DNA from: Brachionus koreanus | Lineage: Eukaryota; Rotifera; Eurotatoria; Ploima; Brachionidae | DNA length: 30,691 nucleotides | Direction of reading: 5' to 3' | Assembly: GCA_016987375.1 (NCBI GenBank) | Contig: PJRA01000508.1 | Span: 907,503-938,193, forward strand | Shown here: in pieces, positions 18,374-29,884 of the stretch | How the letters are laid out: each line of letters begins with the position of its first letter | Position numbering within the stretch: the first letter of the stretch is position 1 | The notes under the pieces: generated by a model | The model's input: only the letters and a program-made list of their open reading frames with translations | Databases searched by the model: none | Told to the model about the DNA's origin: nothing | Translations under genes and position numbers: made by a program

Positions 18374-18868
18374 TTAAATAACATTGCTAAACATAAAGGT
18401 TCTTCTTTTCACAATCGTTTGATGGGGTATCTTTCGATTTTTTTTAGTTTCTTCTAATTCTCTTTTAAATCGAGTAAAAGATGGCATTCTAAACTGATAA
18501 TAGCTTTCATTATTAAATTTATTCAAATCATTTGATTTTGTAGGTAATTTTGGCGTTGAATCTTCTAATTGAGTGTGGTTAATGGTATTAATTGATCTTG
18601 AAGTTCTAGATGTATCTGACTCCAGTGGTTTTTTGGCTAAAAAATCCAAATTTGATTCGAAAAAATAAAAGCTTCCATGGCTGCTGAATGTTGTTGATGA
18701 TTGTTCTAAATCTGTTTCGAATCTTGACGTAAAATTAAAATTTGACTTTCGTCCACTCTTGATTGGAGAATGAAGAAAAAGTGACTTTGGCTGATCTTTT
18801 ATTCTTAGCTGATTTACAGAAAGACTTGAGCCAATATCTTTAAATTCATTTTTTCTTCTAAAATTCAT
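18374..18868 (-). CDS. Orphan Ser/Thr- and Lys-rich protein, 164 aa
   Basis: Uninterrupted ATG-to-TAA frame. A 164-codon frame is very unlikely by chance at this AT content, and the residue mix is not simply that of translated AT-rich noise. The protein is hydrophilic, rich in Ser, Lys, Asn, Phe and Thr, with no signal peptide, membrane helix or cysteine pattern. Features include KDQPKSLFLHSPIKSGRKS (about 24-42), a Ser/Thr-rich middle, and a basic C-terminal segment, RFKRELEETKKNRK followed by VKRRTFMFSNVI. It reads like a disordered, possibly phosphorylated or cytoskeleton-associated protein, but I recognise no family. No splice partners are obvious: a poly-AT stretch lies upstream and a stop downstream. 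Probably a real gene, single exon, lineage-specific or fast evolving. Confidence 0.55.
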   Translation of the reverse strand: MNFRRKNEFKDIGSSLSVNQLRIKDQPKSLFLHSPIKSGRKSNFNFTSRFETDLEQSSTTFSSHGSFYFFESNLDFLAKKPLESDTSRTSRSINTINHTQLEDSTPKLPTKSNDLNKFNNESYYQFRMPSFTRFKRELEETKKNRKIPHQTIVKRRTFMFSNVI

Positions 18869-20203
18869 TTCATTTTATTGATTTAATCTTAAATTTTTGC
18901 CAAATTTAAAATAGAAAATAATAAATTTCCTGATAATCAGTCCATTAATTTACTCTTTTATATTTACATTAACAATCGAAATTTGAATATAACTCAATAG
19001 AACAAGAAACTTTTAAAAAGTTTAAATAGCTGTGAAATTAAAGCTTAAAAGCTTTTTCATTTATTTCCATGAAGATTAAATTTTTAATACGATTAAAAAA
19101 AATATTTACATTAGCTGTTTCTAATAAAGAATTTATTTTAAAGAGCTTAAAATTCATTAAGATTCAAAAACTCCAGTTCAATTCTCAAAAAAAAAACACG
19201 AAATATACCTATTTTAGTAAAAACAATATTATTATATTTTGCATGCTTTAATTTATCCTAAAAATTTAACTAGGTCTATTCAATGCTTTATTTCACATCT
19301 GGCAAAATGTGCTTTGTTTGAAATCTTCGACAATTGATAATAATGCTAAGTTTTTATTATTCTAATTTTGTCCTTAAAAAAGAAAAAGCCTGGCTTGTAT
19401 TTGACGTAAAAATTAAACTGAAGAATTAAAATAAAATAAAATACAGCGTTGACTGTAATTAATGAAATTAATGAAAACTCAATTCCTAGAAAATATTTAC
19501 TGCTTTATGCAGGTGGGCTTATTTCGAATTGTATAATTAAAAAATAATTATTTATGTACCAGTGTCTTTAAAGCAAATATCAATAAATAAAAAAACTTTA
19601 GTTCTAGTTTAAAATTTTTTTGTTTTTTTTAATTAACTTTAACATAAACATTAAATTTCAAAATTAAAATTCCAAAAATTTTAATCAACACAAGAATAAT
19701 GTTTTTATTTATTTTAACAAATAAACAATGATAAAGGCAATGGATTTGTTTTTGTTTTCAAATGGCGTAAATTTTCGAAAATAAATCTGATTTAAAATAT
19801 CATGTAAAGGGGCAATAAATTTACAAAACTCAAAAATTTTTAGCAAAAAAAATATTTTTTTGAAAATATTTATTTTAAAACAAATCTTCCGGTATTCGTT
19901 TTCTTTAAAATAGTCTAATTATTTTTTTATTTGAAAAAATCAATTTATCTTAAATATCATTTAATTAATGAAGAAATTTGTTAAGTACTTAAATTTAGTC
20001 TTTTTAAATGAAGCAATTATTTGGGATTCATAATGGTCTAAATATTTTTGTAAAATTTGATTCAAGTTATATTAAATTTTGTAATATGTTCTAGTAAAAA
20101 GTTAAAAAGGGAAACAGACATTTATAAAGAAAAAAGGCTTCAACATTTCAAAAAACAAGTAAAACTTGTACAGATTCATTGATTATTTATTTTATATACC
20201 ATT
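18869..20203. other. AT-rich intergenic, no supported gene
   Basis: Only a short lysine/isoleucine-rich frame of 60 codons at 19069-19251, which is expected by chance here. No repeats or RNA genes were recognised. Confidence 0.45.
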
Positions 20204-20344
20204 NNNNNNNNNNNNNNNNNNNNNNNNNNNNNNNNNNNNNNNNNNNNNNNNNNNNNNNNNNNNNNNNNNNNNNNNNNNNNNNNNNNNNNNNNNNNNNNNN
20301 NNNNNNNNNNNNNNNNNNNNNNNNNNNNNNNNNNNNNNNNNNNN
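20204..20344. other. Assembly gap (141 N)
   Basis: Run of unresolved bases. Any feature crossing it cannot be read. Confidence 1.
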
Positions 20345-21802
20345 ATAGATAATCCATTATATGATTGAATATTATAAAATTATGCATTTTGAATTTTATT
20401 TCTATTTGTTTTTTTTTATTAACAATACCTTTTACTGCTTGGGCTTCTTTTATTCAAATTTTTGCGAAAAAATGTCAAAGAGTCTTAAAAAACTTGCCAA
20501 ATCAGAAAGCAAAATTTTCAACAATTCTAAGCGAAATACCATTTTTAATGGATGATTTTTAATTTTTAGAGAAAAAAAGCAGAAAAATTTTCAATTATTA
20601 AATCGGATATCTACCAAAGGAAATTTGGATTTTATTTAAAATTGAAAAAATTTTCCTATAATTAAAACTTGAAAAAACAGAAATTAAAATTTAATGGATA
20701 TATAAAAATACTTTTTAAAAAATAGAAAAATTAAAATGGGATTTTTAGAAAATTTCTTAAAATGTACTCGATAAATTTAATGTCATTCGATTTATAAATT
20801 CAAAAGTTTTGTTTTTTTAGTATTTTATTAAATAAAATTTTATCTATATATTCTTTTATTCTTTTAAAATATTAATATGTGATGCATCCAAAATTTAAAT
20901 AAGACTTATTTTTTCAAATCCTATTAAACTTTGTGGAGATAGTAAATTTCAAAAAAATAAAAATTTGTTACAAAATTAATTAAGTGAAAAGTTAAATACA
21001 ATTATCAGAGCAAAATTTTTATACTTAAAAAATTTATAATTTTTAATAATTTAATTTCTTTAAATTTTTATTTTATTTTTGCGAAAAAAAAATTATAAAA
21101 CAAATAAATTTTAAATCTCAGCTCAAGTAGTTTACTGAACAGTTTTTTTGATGTTAAATTCATTTTGTTGAAATGCGACAGTTACCATAGAAATGTTTTA
21201 TTTAGATACTATTTGTCTTTTTTTGATGAGGCAATCAAATAACTACTAATGACTAACAACTGTTTCACTTCTACGTAAAAGAAACATTCAATTTAAATAG
21301 TCGATTTCAACAAAAAGTTCATTCTCATTTACATTAAATTTTATAATGTAACTTGTCTTATTAGTTAAAAGTTTATTGTATTTCCTTGAACTAAATACTC
21401 TATTATCTATTCGTAGTTTTTGAGAAATTGATATTTCTTGTTTAGTAAAATTCGACTTCAGATGCCTCAAGTTTAAAATTTAACATTTTTCTCATGATTA
21501 TTGGTTCTAAGATTTCAAATCGAAATCTAAAGATGAATCTTATTTTAAAAACAATAATTTTATATTAATTTATTATCTTAGAACATACTTTTCATAAACT
21601 GAGATTGAAGTCCTCTAGAACTATTTAGAAATTCCTGGGTTTAGTTATTGTTAATTAAAGAGGTTGTAAATAATCAAAATAGGACCATTAAAACATTTCA
21701 AGTTTTAAATTTTTGCAAAAAAAAAAAGAATTTTTTAATAAATAGAATGCTTTAATTAAAAAATATTTAATAATTTCCAAAATTAATTAAAAAACTTAAA
21801 AT
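20345..21802. other. AT-rich region between gap and MED17, weak ORFs only
   Basis: Two overlapping 64-65-codon frames at 20361-20562 and a 60-codon minus-strand frame at 21288-21470 (ending TSYIIKFNVNENELFVEID) are all near chance length. The last has a protein-like texture and could be a decayed exon, but no partner was found. Confidence 0.4.
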
Positions 21803-24800
21803 TTAATCGACAAAATCTGGAGTAGAGTAATGAGCTAAAAATAATTCAAATCGCTGCATATCAGTAAAATCAGGATATTGATCTAAATCAATTTTTTTAT
21901 ACGTATCTTTCAAAAATATCCAGTCAAAGCTAACGCTGTCGAATAAATTTTTTACTTCTGTATTATTTAGATCAGTTGAATCAGATGCATTATACTGATT
22001 TACAAACACTTCAATTTTATTCAAATTTTCAACTTTTATAGCAATTTTTCTTAATTAAAAAATTATCTTATCAAATTTTTATTTCTTATCTAGCTTTACT
22101 TGGAGTATTTGTTGCTGTAAATTAAAGCAGAACCAGACATTGTTTTTTTATTTTCCTCACTTGTAAACGAGCTTCCCAGAACAGTCCATCCATATTGCTG
22201 ACATAAAGTTATTAATAAATTAATTTGATGGTAGCAACACTTAAATATTAAATTAAAAAGGAATTTTTTATTTTTTTATTTACTTGATTAACAAAGTATT
22301 CTTTCATGTCAATTAAAGAGTCTGTAAATGATATGGAAATATTTTCAGATCTATTGAGTACAGAAACATCTGATTTATTAATTCGTAAGTAGAAAAATGA
22401 TCTTGATAATTTTAAATATTATTTAAACAAAAAAATTTAATAATTTTTTTTTACTTGGCCAAAGCAGTAAAATAATATGAGGATATAACAATGGTTATGT
22501 CTGAAGAAGTTGCACTATTCCAAGGTGATTGTTCTACTGAAAAATGAATTGGACCAGTATTTTTTGATATGCTATTTAAAATTCTCAAAACTCTAAAATT
22601 GATCTGAATAATAAAAAATGTAAAATGAATATTTAAACATACTTTTTACGCATTATTAAATGTTCTGCTTTTTCTCGAATAGATTGAAGAAGGTTTATTT
22701 TTTTGTTTTTGTTTAGTAGATGAATGATATTGTGAGGTATACTTATAACTGATTCTTCTTCATCCAAATTAAGATTTGCATACGCCATTCCAGCAATTTT
22801 TATATTTGAATTGAACGCAAATGAAGAAGTAATTGGTCTTTGATCATAGTGAAAAAAATTCTGATCAAATGACTTTTTTAACAGACAGTGTAAATAATAC
22901 TCCAATAAAGCATTATCGTAGTCCTTTTAAACAAATAATTTTACAAATTTGATCTTTTATTTAACTATTTTCTGAAAAAAATTAATGACTTCAAATTTAA
23001 CAGATTATTTTTATTTTAATTTTTCTTTTAAAAAGATAAAGAAATTTAAATGTTTTCATTTTTGCTAAATAAGTTAACTATGCTTATTTTTATGAGTCAT
23101 TTATCATTTTAAGTATTCTTTTTAATATAAAATATAAGGATTGTAAAGTATAGAATAAATAAAAGAATTTTAATTAATTATGATAGATTAAAAGCAAGTT
23201 AATCACTCAGTAACTAAGCTAAACGCTAAATACGAGAAAAATAAATAATAAAATTAATCTTTTTATTTAGGAATAATTATTTAGAAAATTTCTTCAATTT
23301 ATTCCCTTCCAAGTTCCAATATCTTTGTTTTTTATGCCTTAAACAGACAAAATTAAATGAACTTTTTTATTTTAAAAATGTTACTTTTATTGTATTAAAA
23401 GACTTAAATTGTGTCTTTTAAAAAGTATTTGGAAACTTCGATGGGAAAAAAATTTTAAATTTGAAATTTCATATTTTTAATTAAAATACAAAAATTTAAA
23501 AAAATATTTTTACATTTTTTTAAAAAATACTTAATTGATTTATTATTTTTATAAATAAAATTAAAAAAATTGTATTTTTTATCTTCAAAATCGTATCTTT
23601 AAATACACATAAAATTAAATTTAGTGAAAAAACATGTTTTTGATAGAATGAGTTTTAAAATTTTTGATTTAACAGATTTAACTTAAAAAAAATTTAAAAA
23701 ACCTTGAATCATGATTAAATTATTTTTTTTTAATTAAAAAATAGAAAAAATATTTACATAATTTTTTGGACATGGTATGTTACTTGTTGCTTCTCTAGTA
23801 TGAACCAAATTTATGATCAAATCATACTCCATATTTATCATTATTTGTATTGAATTACCAATCATGATTGGCTTCATTTGACTCTGATTAGTTGGATCGA
23901 ATATTTCTCGAAGGATATTTTCATATATTTCACGACAATAGAGAGAATTTTGTTCTCTTTCAAGCATTTCTTGACACCCCAAAGGATTTGAATAATTGTT
24001 ATAAGTGAATAGAGAAAATTTGCTTTCAAAAAAAGCATTCTTTTTGCCTTTATTTATAGCTTAAAAACAATAATTAGGAAATTAAATTTCTAGTTGTAAT
24101 TACTTTTGATGATTTTGACTTGAATGTAAGCATAGTCTTTGAATTCTTCAGGTATTATCGCACTTAAGTAAAGAGCTTTAGCTGGATTGGCTTCTTGAGG
24201 ATTCAAAGGAACATCGTTTTTGTTAAGCTCAATATTAACTTTGATGGCATTAATGCAGCCAACTTGTATTTAAAACTAGTTAAATGGTATTTATTTTAAT
24301 TAATTTTCTTACCAGATCGATAGCTTAGATCACAAGTAAACTTAGTGCCAATTTTTCTAATTTTCCAAAGTTGTCTAGCTCTATATAATTCCAAATGAAA
24401 TTTTATGTTACTATACTCCTGGTCATTGCTTATTTTTTCCAAAGACTTTTTCAGTAATATTTTGGCTTTTTCAATATTCTTAGATATTTTAAAAATTTGA
24501 AGGAAAACAAATTATTTTATCTAAATCCATACTTTTCTTTTCAAAAGAACACTGATTGTTTTTTCAGTCACATCATTTTGTTTTATTTCTTCTGCAAGAT
24601 GTTCACGGCCCTCCTCAACAGTCATTAATTTGTTTCCTCTAACTAGTGTCAATAAATCTAGAAGAACACATATCTCATCCAAGGATAATTTTATTCGCTC
24701 AAAAATATTTTGGAAAAGCTTTCGAGCTGTGGCTACATCTTCTGTTTGGTTTGGAGTTTGCAAAGAAGAAGCCGCTGTTGAAGGTTCGACTTTCTTTTCT

Positions 24801-25089
24801 TGAATTAATTCACCAAAATCAATTTTGCTTATTAATTCTGCAAGTTTGTCCGAATAAGATGGTGGTCTATAGACATATTTTAGATAAATTTCAAATCAAA
24901 TTCAATTCAAATTTACTCTTTGTAAACTTCAGTAACTTCTCGAGTGTTTTCATCAAATCTTACTTCGTAAATTTCTGTTTCATGATTCGGCTCAATATTA
25001 ACATTTACAGAATACTCAGAATTTGGTTGATAAGTCTGTGATATTTCTTGATCGGTAAAATTAAATCCGCTTGGTAAAGGATCACTCAT
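21803..25089 (-). CDS. MED17: Mediator complex subunit 17
   Basis: Scaffold subunit of the Mediator head module, which links activators to RNA polymerase II in the nucleus. Ten exons: 25089-24917, 24866-24533, 24478-24313, 24262-24104, 24059-23758, 22923-22643, 22592-22455, 22401-22284, 22197-22100 and 22049-21803. Introns are 50, 54, 50, 44, 834, 50, 53, 86 and 50 nt. All junctions keep frame, giving 671 aa (human 651). Family landmarks in order: PPSYSDKLAELISKIDF after an acidic N-terminus, then DEICVLLDLLTLVRGNKLMT (about 121-140). Next come LYRARQLWKIRKIGTKF and CDLSYRS (about 200-224), YAYIQVKI, REQNSLYCREIYENILREIF, and ALLEYYLHCLLKKSF. The C-terminal part holds QYGWTVLGSSF, SGSALIYSNKYS with KIAIKV, and FDWIFLKDTYKKIDL. 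The large intron (22924-23757) contains nothing recognisable. Intron 6 could use an acceptor 11 nt further upstream, but that breaks the frame. Confidence 0.96.
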
Positions 25090-25629
25090 TTTTTTTTCAA
25101 ATTTAATAATTTTTTTAATTTCAAAATTGAGATAGTAATATATTTAGTATTATATTTAACTTAACTTTTTGATTTTAAAAACCTAAATATAAAATTTTGA
25201 AATAAAAAAATTGATATTCACTGTTTTTAAAAATCAGCAAAATTTTAAATCTAGAAAAAGTTTGATATTTTTTCATCTATTTAGTAAATTGAATAGTTTT
25301 AAAAAAATAAACCCATCCAAAAAATTGTCTCTTTTTCCTCTTTTTGATTTTACCAAATATACGGAAAATTCGGTAAATATATAAATTAGAATGGACAAAA
25401 TAAGTAAACATTTTATAATTATAAACCAAACAGTTTTTGTATAAAAAATTTACTGATAAATTGTTTAGTAGATCTTAAATTGTGTTTTAATAATAAATTT
25501 ATTGTGTTTTTTCTAGAAATTCAAAATGCAAAATAATTAAAATAAAAATTTTTTATTGAATAAAACCAAATTTGAGTCTTTTTTATTTAGGTTTCTAAAA
25601 AAATCTAAAAATATGAAAATTTTAAAAAT
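25090..25629. other. Upstream region of MED17, no gene seen
   Basis: AT-rich. It should contain the MED17 promoter. No element could be singled out. Confidence 0.4.
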
Positions 25630-26025
25630 GTAAAATTATTTTCATTTTGGACTAGCTGCCTTCTCCTGGTTAGCATTTGAATGAGGTCTTGTGTTTATTT
25701 TATACTTTTTGATGTTTGTATACTTCTTTAAAATCTTTTCGATATAAGTAATTAAACTTTCTAGCCATCTTTCTTTGACAAAAACCCGATTTATGATTGA
25801 AATAGGTTCTAAGTTTAGCCCCCATTAGTTTTGTCGCTATTTTCGCTGGCCTACTACTTCCTTTTTTCTCTTAAAAGCTATATCTTTTTCTATAATATCT
25901 AGTCAACGATAAACAGATCTTTTTTTATATCCAAGATCAATGAATCGCCTTACAACTTCAACTTTAGGGCAAATTTTGGTTACTTTTTACAAGTTGTACT
26001 AATCTTTTTTGATGGTATCAAACAT
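25630..26025 (-). pseudogene. Tc1/mariner-type transposase, N-terminal DNA-binding fragment
   Basis: Minus-strand reading from the ATG at 26025 gives RRFIDLGYKKRSVYR, a stop where Trp is expected, then LDIIEKDIAF and RPAKIATKL, and AKLRTYFNHKSGFCQRKMAR before a shift to HKTRPHSNANQEKAASPK. This resembles paired helix-turn-helix domains joined by a GRPxK motif, as in Tc1/mariner transposases. The catalytic DDE region is not present downstream. At least two stops and two frame changes make it a dead N-terminal fragment. Confidence 0.65.
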
Positions 26026-26975
26026 TTTTTAATAAAAAATTATCGAAAATTCAACTTATTGAATTATATTTTTTTTATTTTAAATCTAGGATCAGTCTGA
26101 TTTTAAATTTTGAAAATATTGTGAAAGGTCTTGTCCATTCTTGTTGCAAATCAAACTTAACTTTTGTGGTATATTTTATTCAACACCCGTTATTCCAACA
26201 TTTAGATAATGACTTCAATCTTAATCCATGAAGAAGCTAAGTCTTCTTCTGATTATCATTCTGAAGAATAGCTAGGCAAATTTTTAAGTAGTATGAAGCA
26301 TTTATCATTTGAAATAATTCTCGAAAAGAAGATTTTCAATATTTTTCCTGAATATCATTATTAAATACTTATAGTCTAGAGCATGAAAGAAAAATACAAA
26401 AAAACTAATTTATTCAAAACATAATTTTAATTTTAAGATCTGTATTTTGAGAAATTTGGTGAATGTTTAATTTATTGAGTTTAATTTTTAAAGAATTCGT
26501 CTTTTTTTTTTTAGAAAACGTGATTTTTGTGAAAATTAATATATTTAAAAAAATTTAAGTTCTAAAAATATGAAATATCAGTTCTATTTTAAAAATCTAA
26601 AATATTATATTTGCCAAAAAAATATTTCATAAAAAAATAATTTACTTCAAATTCAAAAAAATCTATTATGTAAAGCCTTATCATATTCTTAATCATATTT
26701 TTTTATAAAAATTTAGGAAAAAATAAGACTCAATATTTATTTACAACTCATTATTTACATAAACATGTAAGCTTATTTGTTAGATTAAAAATGGGAAAAT
26801 TGCAATTTAGTATTTTCTAGTATTCAAAATTAACAAAATTAACTTTAATTTAAAAATAACATTAAATATAAAATATTGATATTAGATATTATATATAAAA
26901 AACTAAACACATGAAAAAAGATTATTAAATTCACCAAATGAGAAAATATTTTTTGATCTAAATTTTTTGGCAAAG
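26026..26975. other. AT-rich intergenic, nothing recognised
   Basis: No coding similarity. A mixed-composition patch near 26110-26280 did not give a consistent protein reading on either strand. Confidence 0.4.
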
Positions 26976-27134
26976 TAAAATTTTTGATCAAATTTCATTT
27001 TTCAAAAATGATCATTTGAGATTTTTTGATTTCTGAAAAATTTTAAAGCTTTATTTTTAGACTTCTTAAAGAGGATTAAATTGATTGTAATTTATAACAA
27101 TGCATTGAAAAATGAAATTTGATCAAAAATTTTA
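26976..27134. repeat. Perfect 30-bp inverted repeat around a 99-nt spacer
   Basis: Bases 26976-27005 are the exact reverse complement of 27105-27134. The core is TTTTTGATCAAATTTCATTT. Beyond the outer ends the arms stay loosely similar (GGCAAAG against CCAAAAT). The 99-nt spacer is AT-rich and shows no open frame. It could be a small MITE, a foldback element or a hairpin-RNA source. Confidence 0.8.
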
Positions 27135-27898
27135 TTTTGGCAATTTTTTAAATACTGCTAATGATATCAATTGAAACATCATCAAAAAATTATTATTCAT
27201 TTTTCTTTTTAAAACATTAAAAAACATGCTTTGTGAAATTTGATATAAAATAAAAAATAGAATTTATATACTGCATCAATAATTAAAGTCTGCAAATGAT
27301 GAGTATCAAAAAGAAAAAGATTGATAAGAATTAAGGTTAAAAAATGAAAAATTAATGTTCTTTTTTAGTTTTTATTCTATTTCTAAAAAATTTCTAATTT
27401 TTATCTTTTTTGTCTCATTCGTAAGTGAAAGTGAAAACTCACATTCGGCTTTAATTTTGACCTCGATTTTTAGACTAAAAAATGCATGAATCAAGAAAAT
27501 TGAAAGCAAATTTTAATTTTTTGTATAAATCAGCTTTAGAATATGATCTTAAATATAAAGTTGCTATCGTCGTTCATCGATGTTCTTTAAAGAGTTAAAG
27601 AAAAAGCTTAAATGGATAATTTTTTAGCGATTTCAAAAAGAATATGGTCATATCTTTTGAGCCATTTATGATTTTTTTATATACAATTTTGATTATCTCT
27701 AAAAAGTTTTGTTTAACTTAAAATAAAAAAAACAAAACTTGTCAAGACCAAGTGGTCTATTTGAAGTAGCAAGACGGCCACTGGACTCTTAAATCATGGT
27801 GTTGGCCGTTTTGATGGTCGTGTTCTAAAATAAAATCTAAAAATTTGATAGATAAAAGAATTGAGAATAAGAATAAAGTTAAAATTTCGAAAAAAAAA
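27135..27898. other. Intergenic with GC-richer inverted words near 27735-27815
   Basis: No gene seen. AGACCA-AG-TGGTCT (about 27744-27757) is a small palindrome. ACGGCCA (from 27774) pairs with TGGCCGT (about 27803-27809). GACGGCCAC at 27773-27781 also inversely matches the terminal repeat that begins at 27899. Confidence 0.45.
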
Positions 27899-28639
27899 GT
27901 GGCCGTCACTGACGGTACCAAAGCTAATTTGAGGCGAAAGATTTAAAAGCAAAAATATAGCTAAGAGCTTAAACTATTAAAGTACTAAATTTCAAGAATC
28001 TTAGCAGTTACAGTTGTATATTTTTTTAATAGCAAAAACGCGCCAGTCTCTTGAAAACCCGTAAAAATTTAGTTCTATAAGTATTTTTAGATATATTATT
28101 GATCATCGGAGACAGCATGACTAATCTACTTGAGTCTAGCATTTCCATCATGTGAAATTGGTTTGGTAAAGAAACCGAATAATTAGTATAATTAGTCGAA
28201 AAATTAGCGATTTTCGTCTGAACTTTTGACTAATTTTCTAAAAGTAAAATTTAATGTTAAATTATAAAGCTTTTTATACAATCAAGTAAATTTTTTTAAA
28301 TTAAAAAATTTTATTTTAAATTAAGTGAACAAAATTAGAAAAAAAAACTAATTGCTGATATATTATTTATAGAAATAGATGATTTAGATATTTTTCATTA
28401 TTAGCCTGTCTGACAATTTTATTATGTTGAGTCATAAAATTTTGCTATCTATAAAAGGTTGGATATTTTTGATCTTAGCATCTTAATAATTATTAAACTT
28501 TAGGTTGTATTATGTTTTAAAAGTATACAAAATTGAATTCTCTTCAAAATGAAATGTCTAATACTTTGTTTATTCAATTCTAAAATATTTTATAAAATGA
28601 AAATTTTGAAATTTTGACACTTTTACGTTATAATTGAAA

Positions 28640-29335
28640 AAAGGTCCATCAAGAACAGCAGCAACTGATGTGTAGTATTTGTAGTGGAAGGTGAAAATGT
28701 GCTAAAAGTAAGGAGGGTACAAGGTTGGTATAAATAAATTCAATAGTCTTCAGAAGAAAAAAGAGCCATTCTCGATTAGAACGATCTTAATTATGATTTA
28801 ACAGATTTCAATATTTAAAAATGCATTGAAATTTGCACGAAACTACTTGAAAAATCATCTAGATGAACGGTTTTTCATACGTATCATTACTTGTGATGAA
28901 AAGTGGTTCTATTTTCGAAATTAAGATTAAAAAAAAAACAATTGTTTGCCAGCTTAAACCAGCTCAGCCAGTTGTGAAAAGAGGAAGTCTTGATAAAATG
29001 ATGATATATTTGTGGTGGAATTTCATAAAATAAACCATAATACACTTTGAGCTGATTCCAAACTATCATGCTATAAATTCAGAACTTTAATACTGAAATT
29101 AGCACGAATGTATGCTTCAGTTTGGTCAATCGAAAGCTTAGTTTATTTATTCAATATAACGTTAGATAACGAATAGAAAAATAGAAGAGCTGGAAGGTGT
29201 CGAGCTTGTTCTTCGTCCACATACAATTATTGCCTAATTCTGGGCTATATGCAAATCTCGAATTAAAGGAAATGAAACTTTTTTCAAAAAGATGTGAATT
29301 ATCTCAAATCTTTGTTTGATTCCAGAAATTAGACT
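28640..29335 (+). pseudogene. Mariner transposase relic
   Basis: Fragments in changing frames follow the mariner order. ERFFIRIITCDEKWFYF (about 28868-28918) contains the first catalytic Asp in the family's ITxDEKW context. It is followed by KPAQPVVKRGSLDKMMIYLW (about 28954-29013), FELIPNYHAINSEL (about 29047-29088), LEGVELVLRPHT (about 29191-29226), and KGNETFFKK near 29268. The expected HDNARPH and the terminal D region are scrambled. HTH remains may lie in 28640-28860, but I could not read them with confidence. Multiple stops make it inactive. Confidence 0.75.
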
Positions 29336-29449
29336 AAAATTTATTAAAATTTAAGAAAATCTTTAATTTTGACTAATTTGTCGATTTCCAAAAAAATAAT
29401 TTGAAACTTCTTGAGAAATTTAGGTCTAAGCATTTGTGACCGTGAAATT

Positions 29450-29500
29450 AGACGTCCGCCCTTCATTTTGGGCAACTTCGCGGTCCAAAATTTTGGCCGC
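29450..29500. repeat. Imperfect GC-richer inverted repeat
   Basis: GACCGTGAAATT near the left side faces AACTTCGCGGTCC on the right, forming a 12-bp arm with mismatches around about 25 nt. It lies inside the mariner-like element and stands out from its AT-rich surroundings. Confidence 0.4.
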
Positions 29501-29884
29501 ATCCCAACATCCCAACACTACTCGAAAGATGTCTAAAGACTTTTAGACTGTAATGGTTTATATTTTGAAGATTAGCTAACTATCACTTTTATTTTTGATA
29601 AATAAAAAACAAAAACTAAAATTTTACTTAACTAAAAAAAATTTAAATTTTTAACTTTTCTCCTTCTTCTACATATTTATAATTTTGTACTCAATCTTTA
29701 CGTAGCAATTGGGTTTAAACGAAGGCGTAAGCCATTCGGAAAAACCTGGGGATCGGCCCTAAATTATATTTTTAATAAACAAATAATAAAAAATAAAAAA
29801 ATCAATTAGTTTTGTACCCTGTCAGTGACGCCCAAAAATTAATATTCAGTACTAGGTAAAAATTGTCCATTTTTTTTTTTCATA

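Larger units (their letters stand above)
27899..29835 (+). mobile_element. Mariner-like element bounded by inverted termini
   Basis: The left end at 27901-27932 and the right end at 29802-29833 are inverted copies with small gaps. Both share CGTCACTGAC, GGTAC, then AAA and CTAATT words in the same order. The pair encloses the mariner transposase relic, about 0.7 kb from the left end and 0.5 kb from the right. At about 1.9 kb it is longer than typical 1.3-kb mariners, so it may be a larger Tc1/mariner subtype, an element with insertions, or a MITE-like pair around an older relic. I could not define a TA target duplication. Confidence 0.5.

Noticed and set aside
19069..19251. 60-codon Lys/Ile/Phe-rich ORF.
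   Set aside because: Composition is that of translated AT-rich noise and length is near chance.
20361..20562. Overlapping ORFs beside the assembly gap, one with a hydrophobic start.
   Set aside because: About 65 codons is within chance for this AT content given the number of frames, two frames are open at once, and no family was recognised.
21288..21470. 60-codon minus-strand frame with protein-like texture downstream of MED17.
   Set aside because: It lacks an ATG in frame and splice partners, and MED17 already ends with its conserved C-terminus at 21803.
26040..26400. Possible coding remnant in a less AT-rich patch.
   Set aside because: Neither strand gave a consistent peptide or a recognisable motif.
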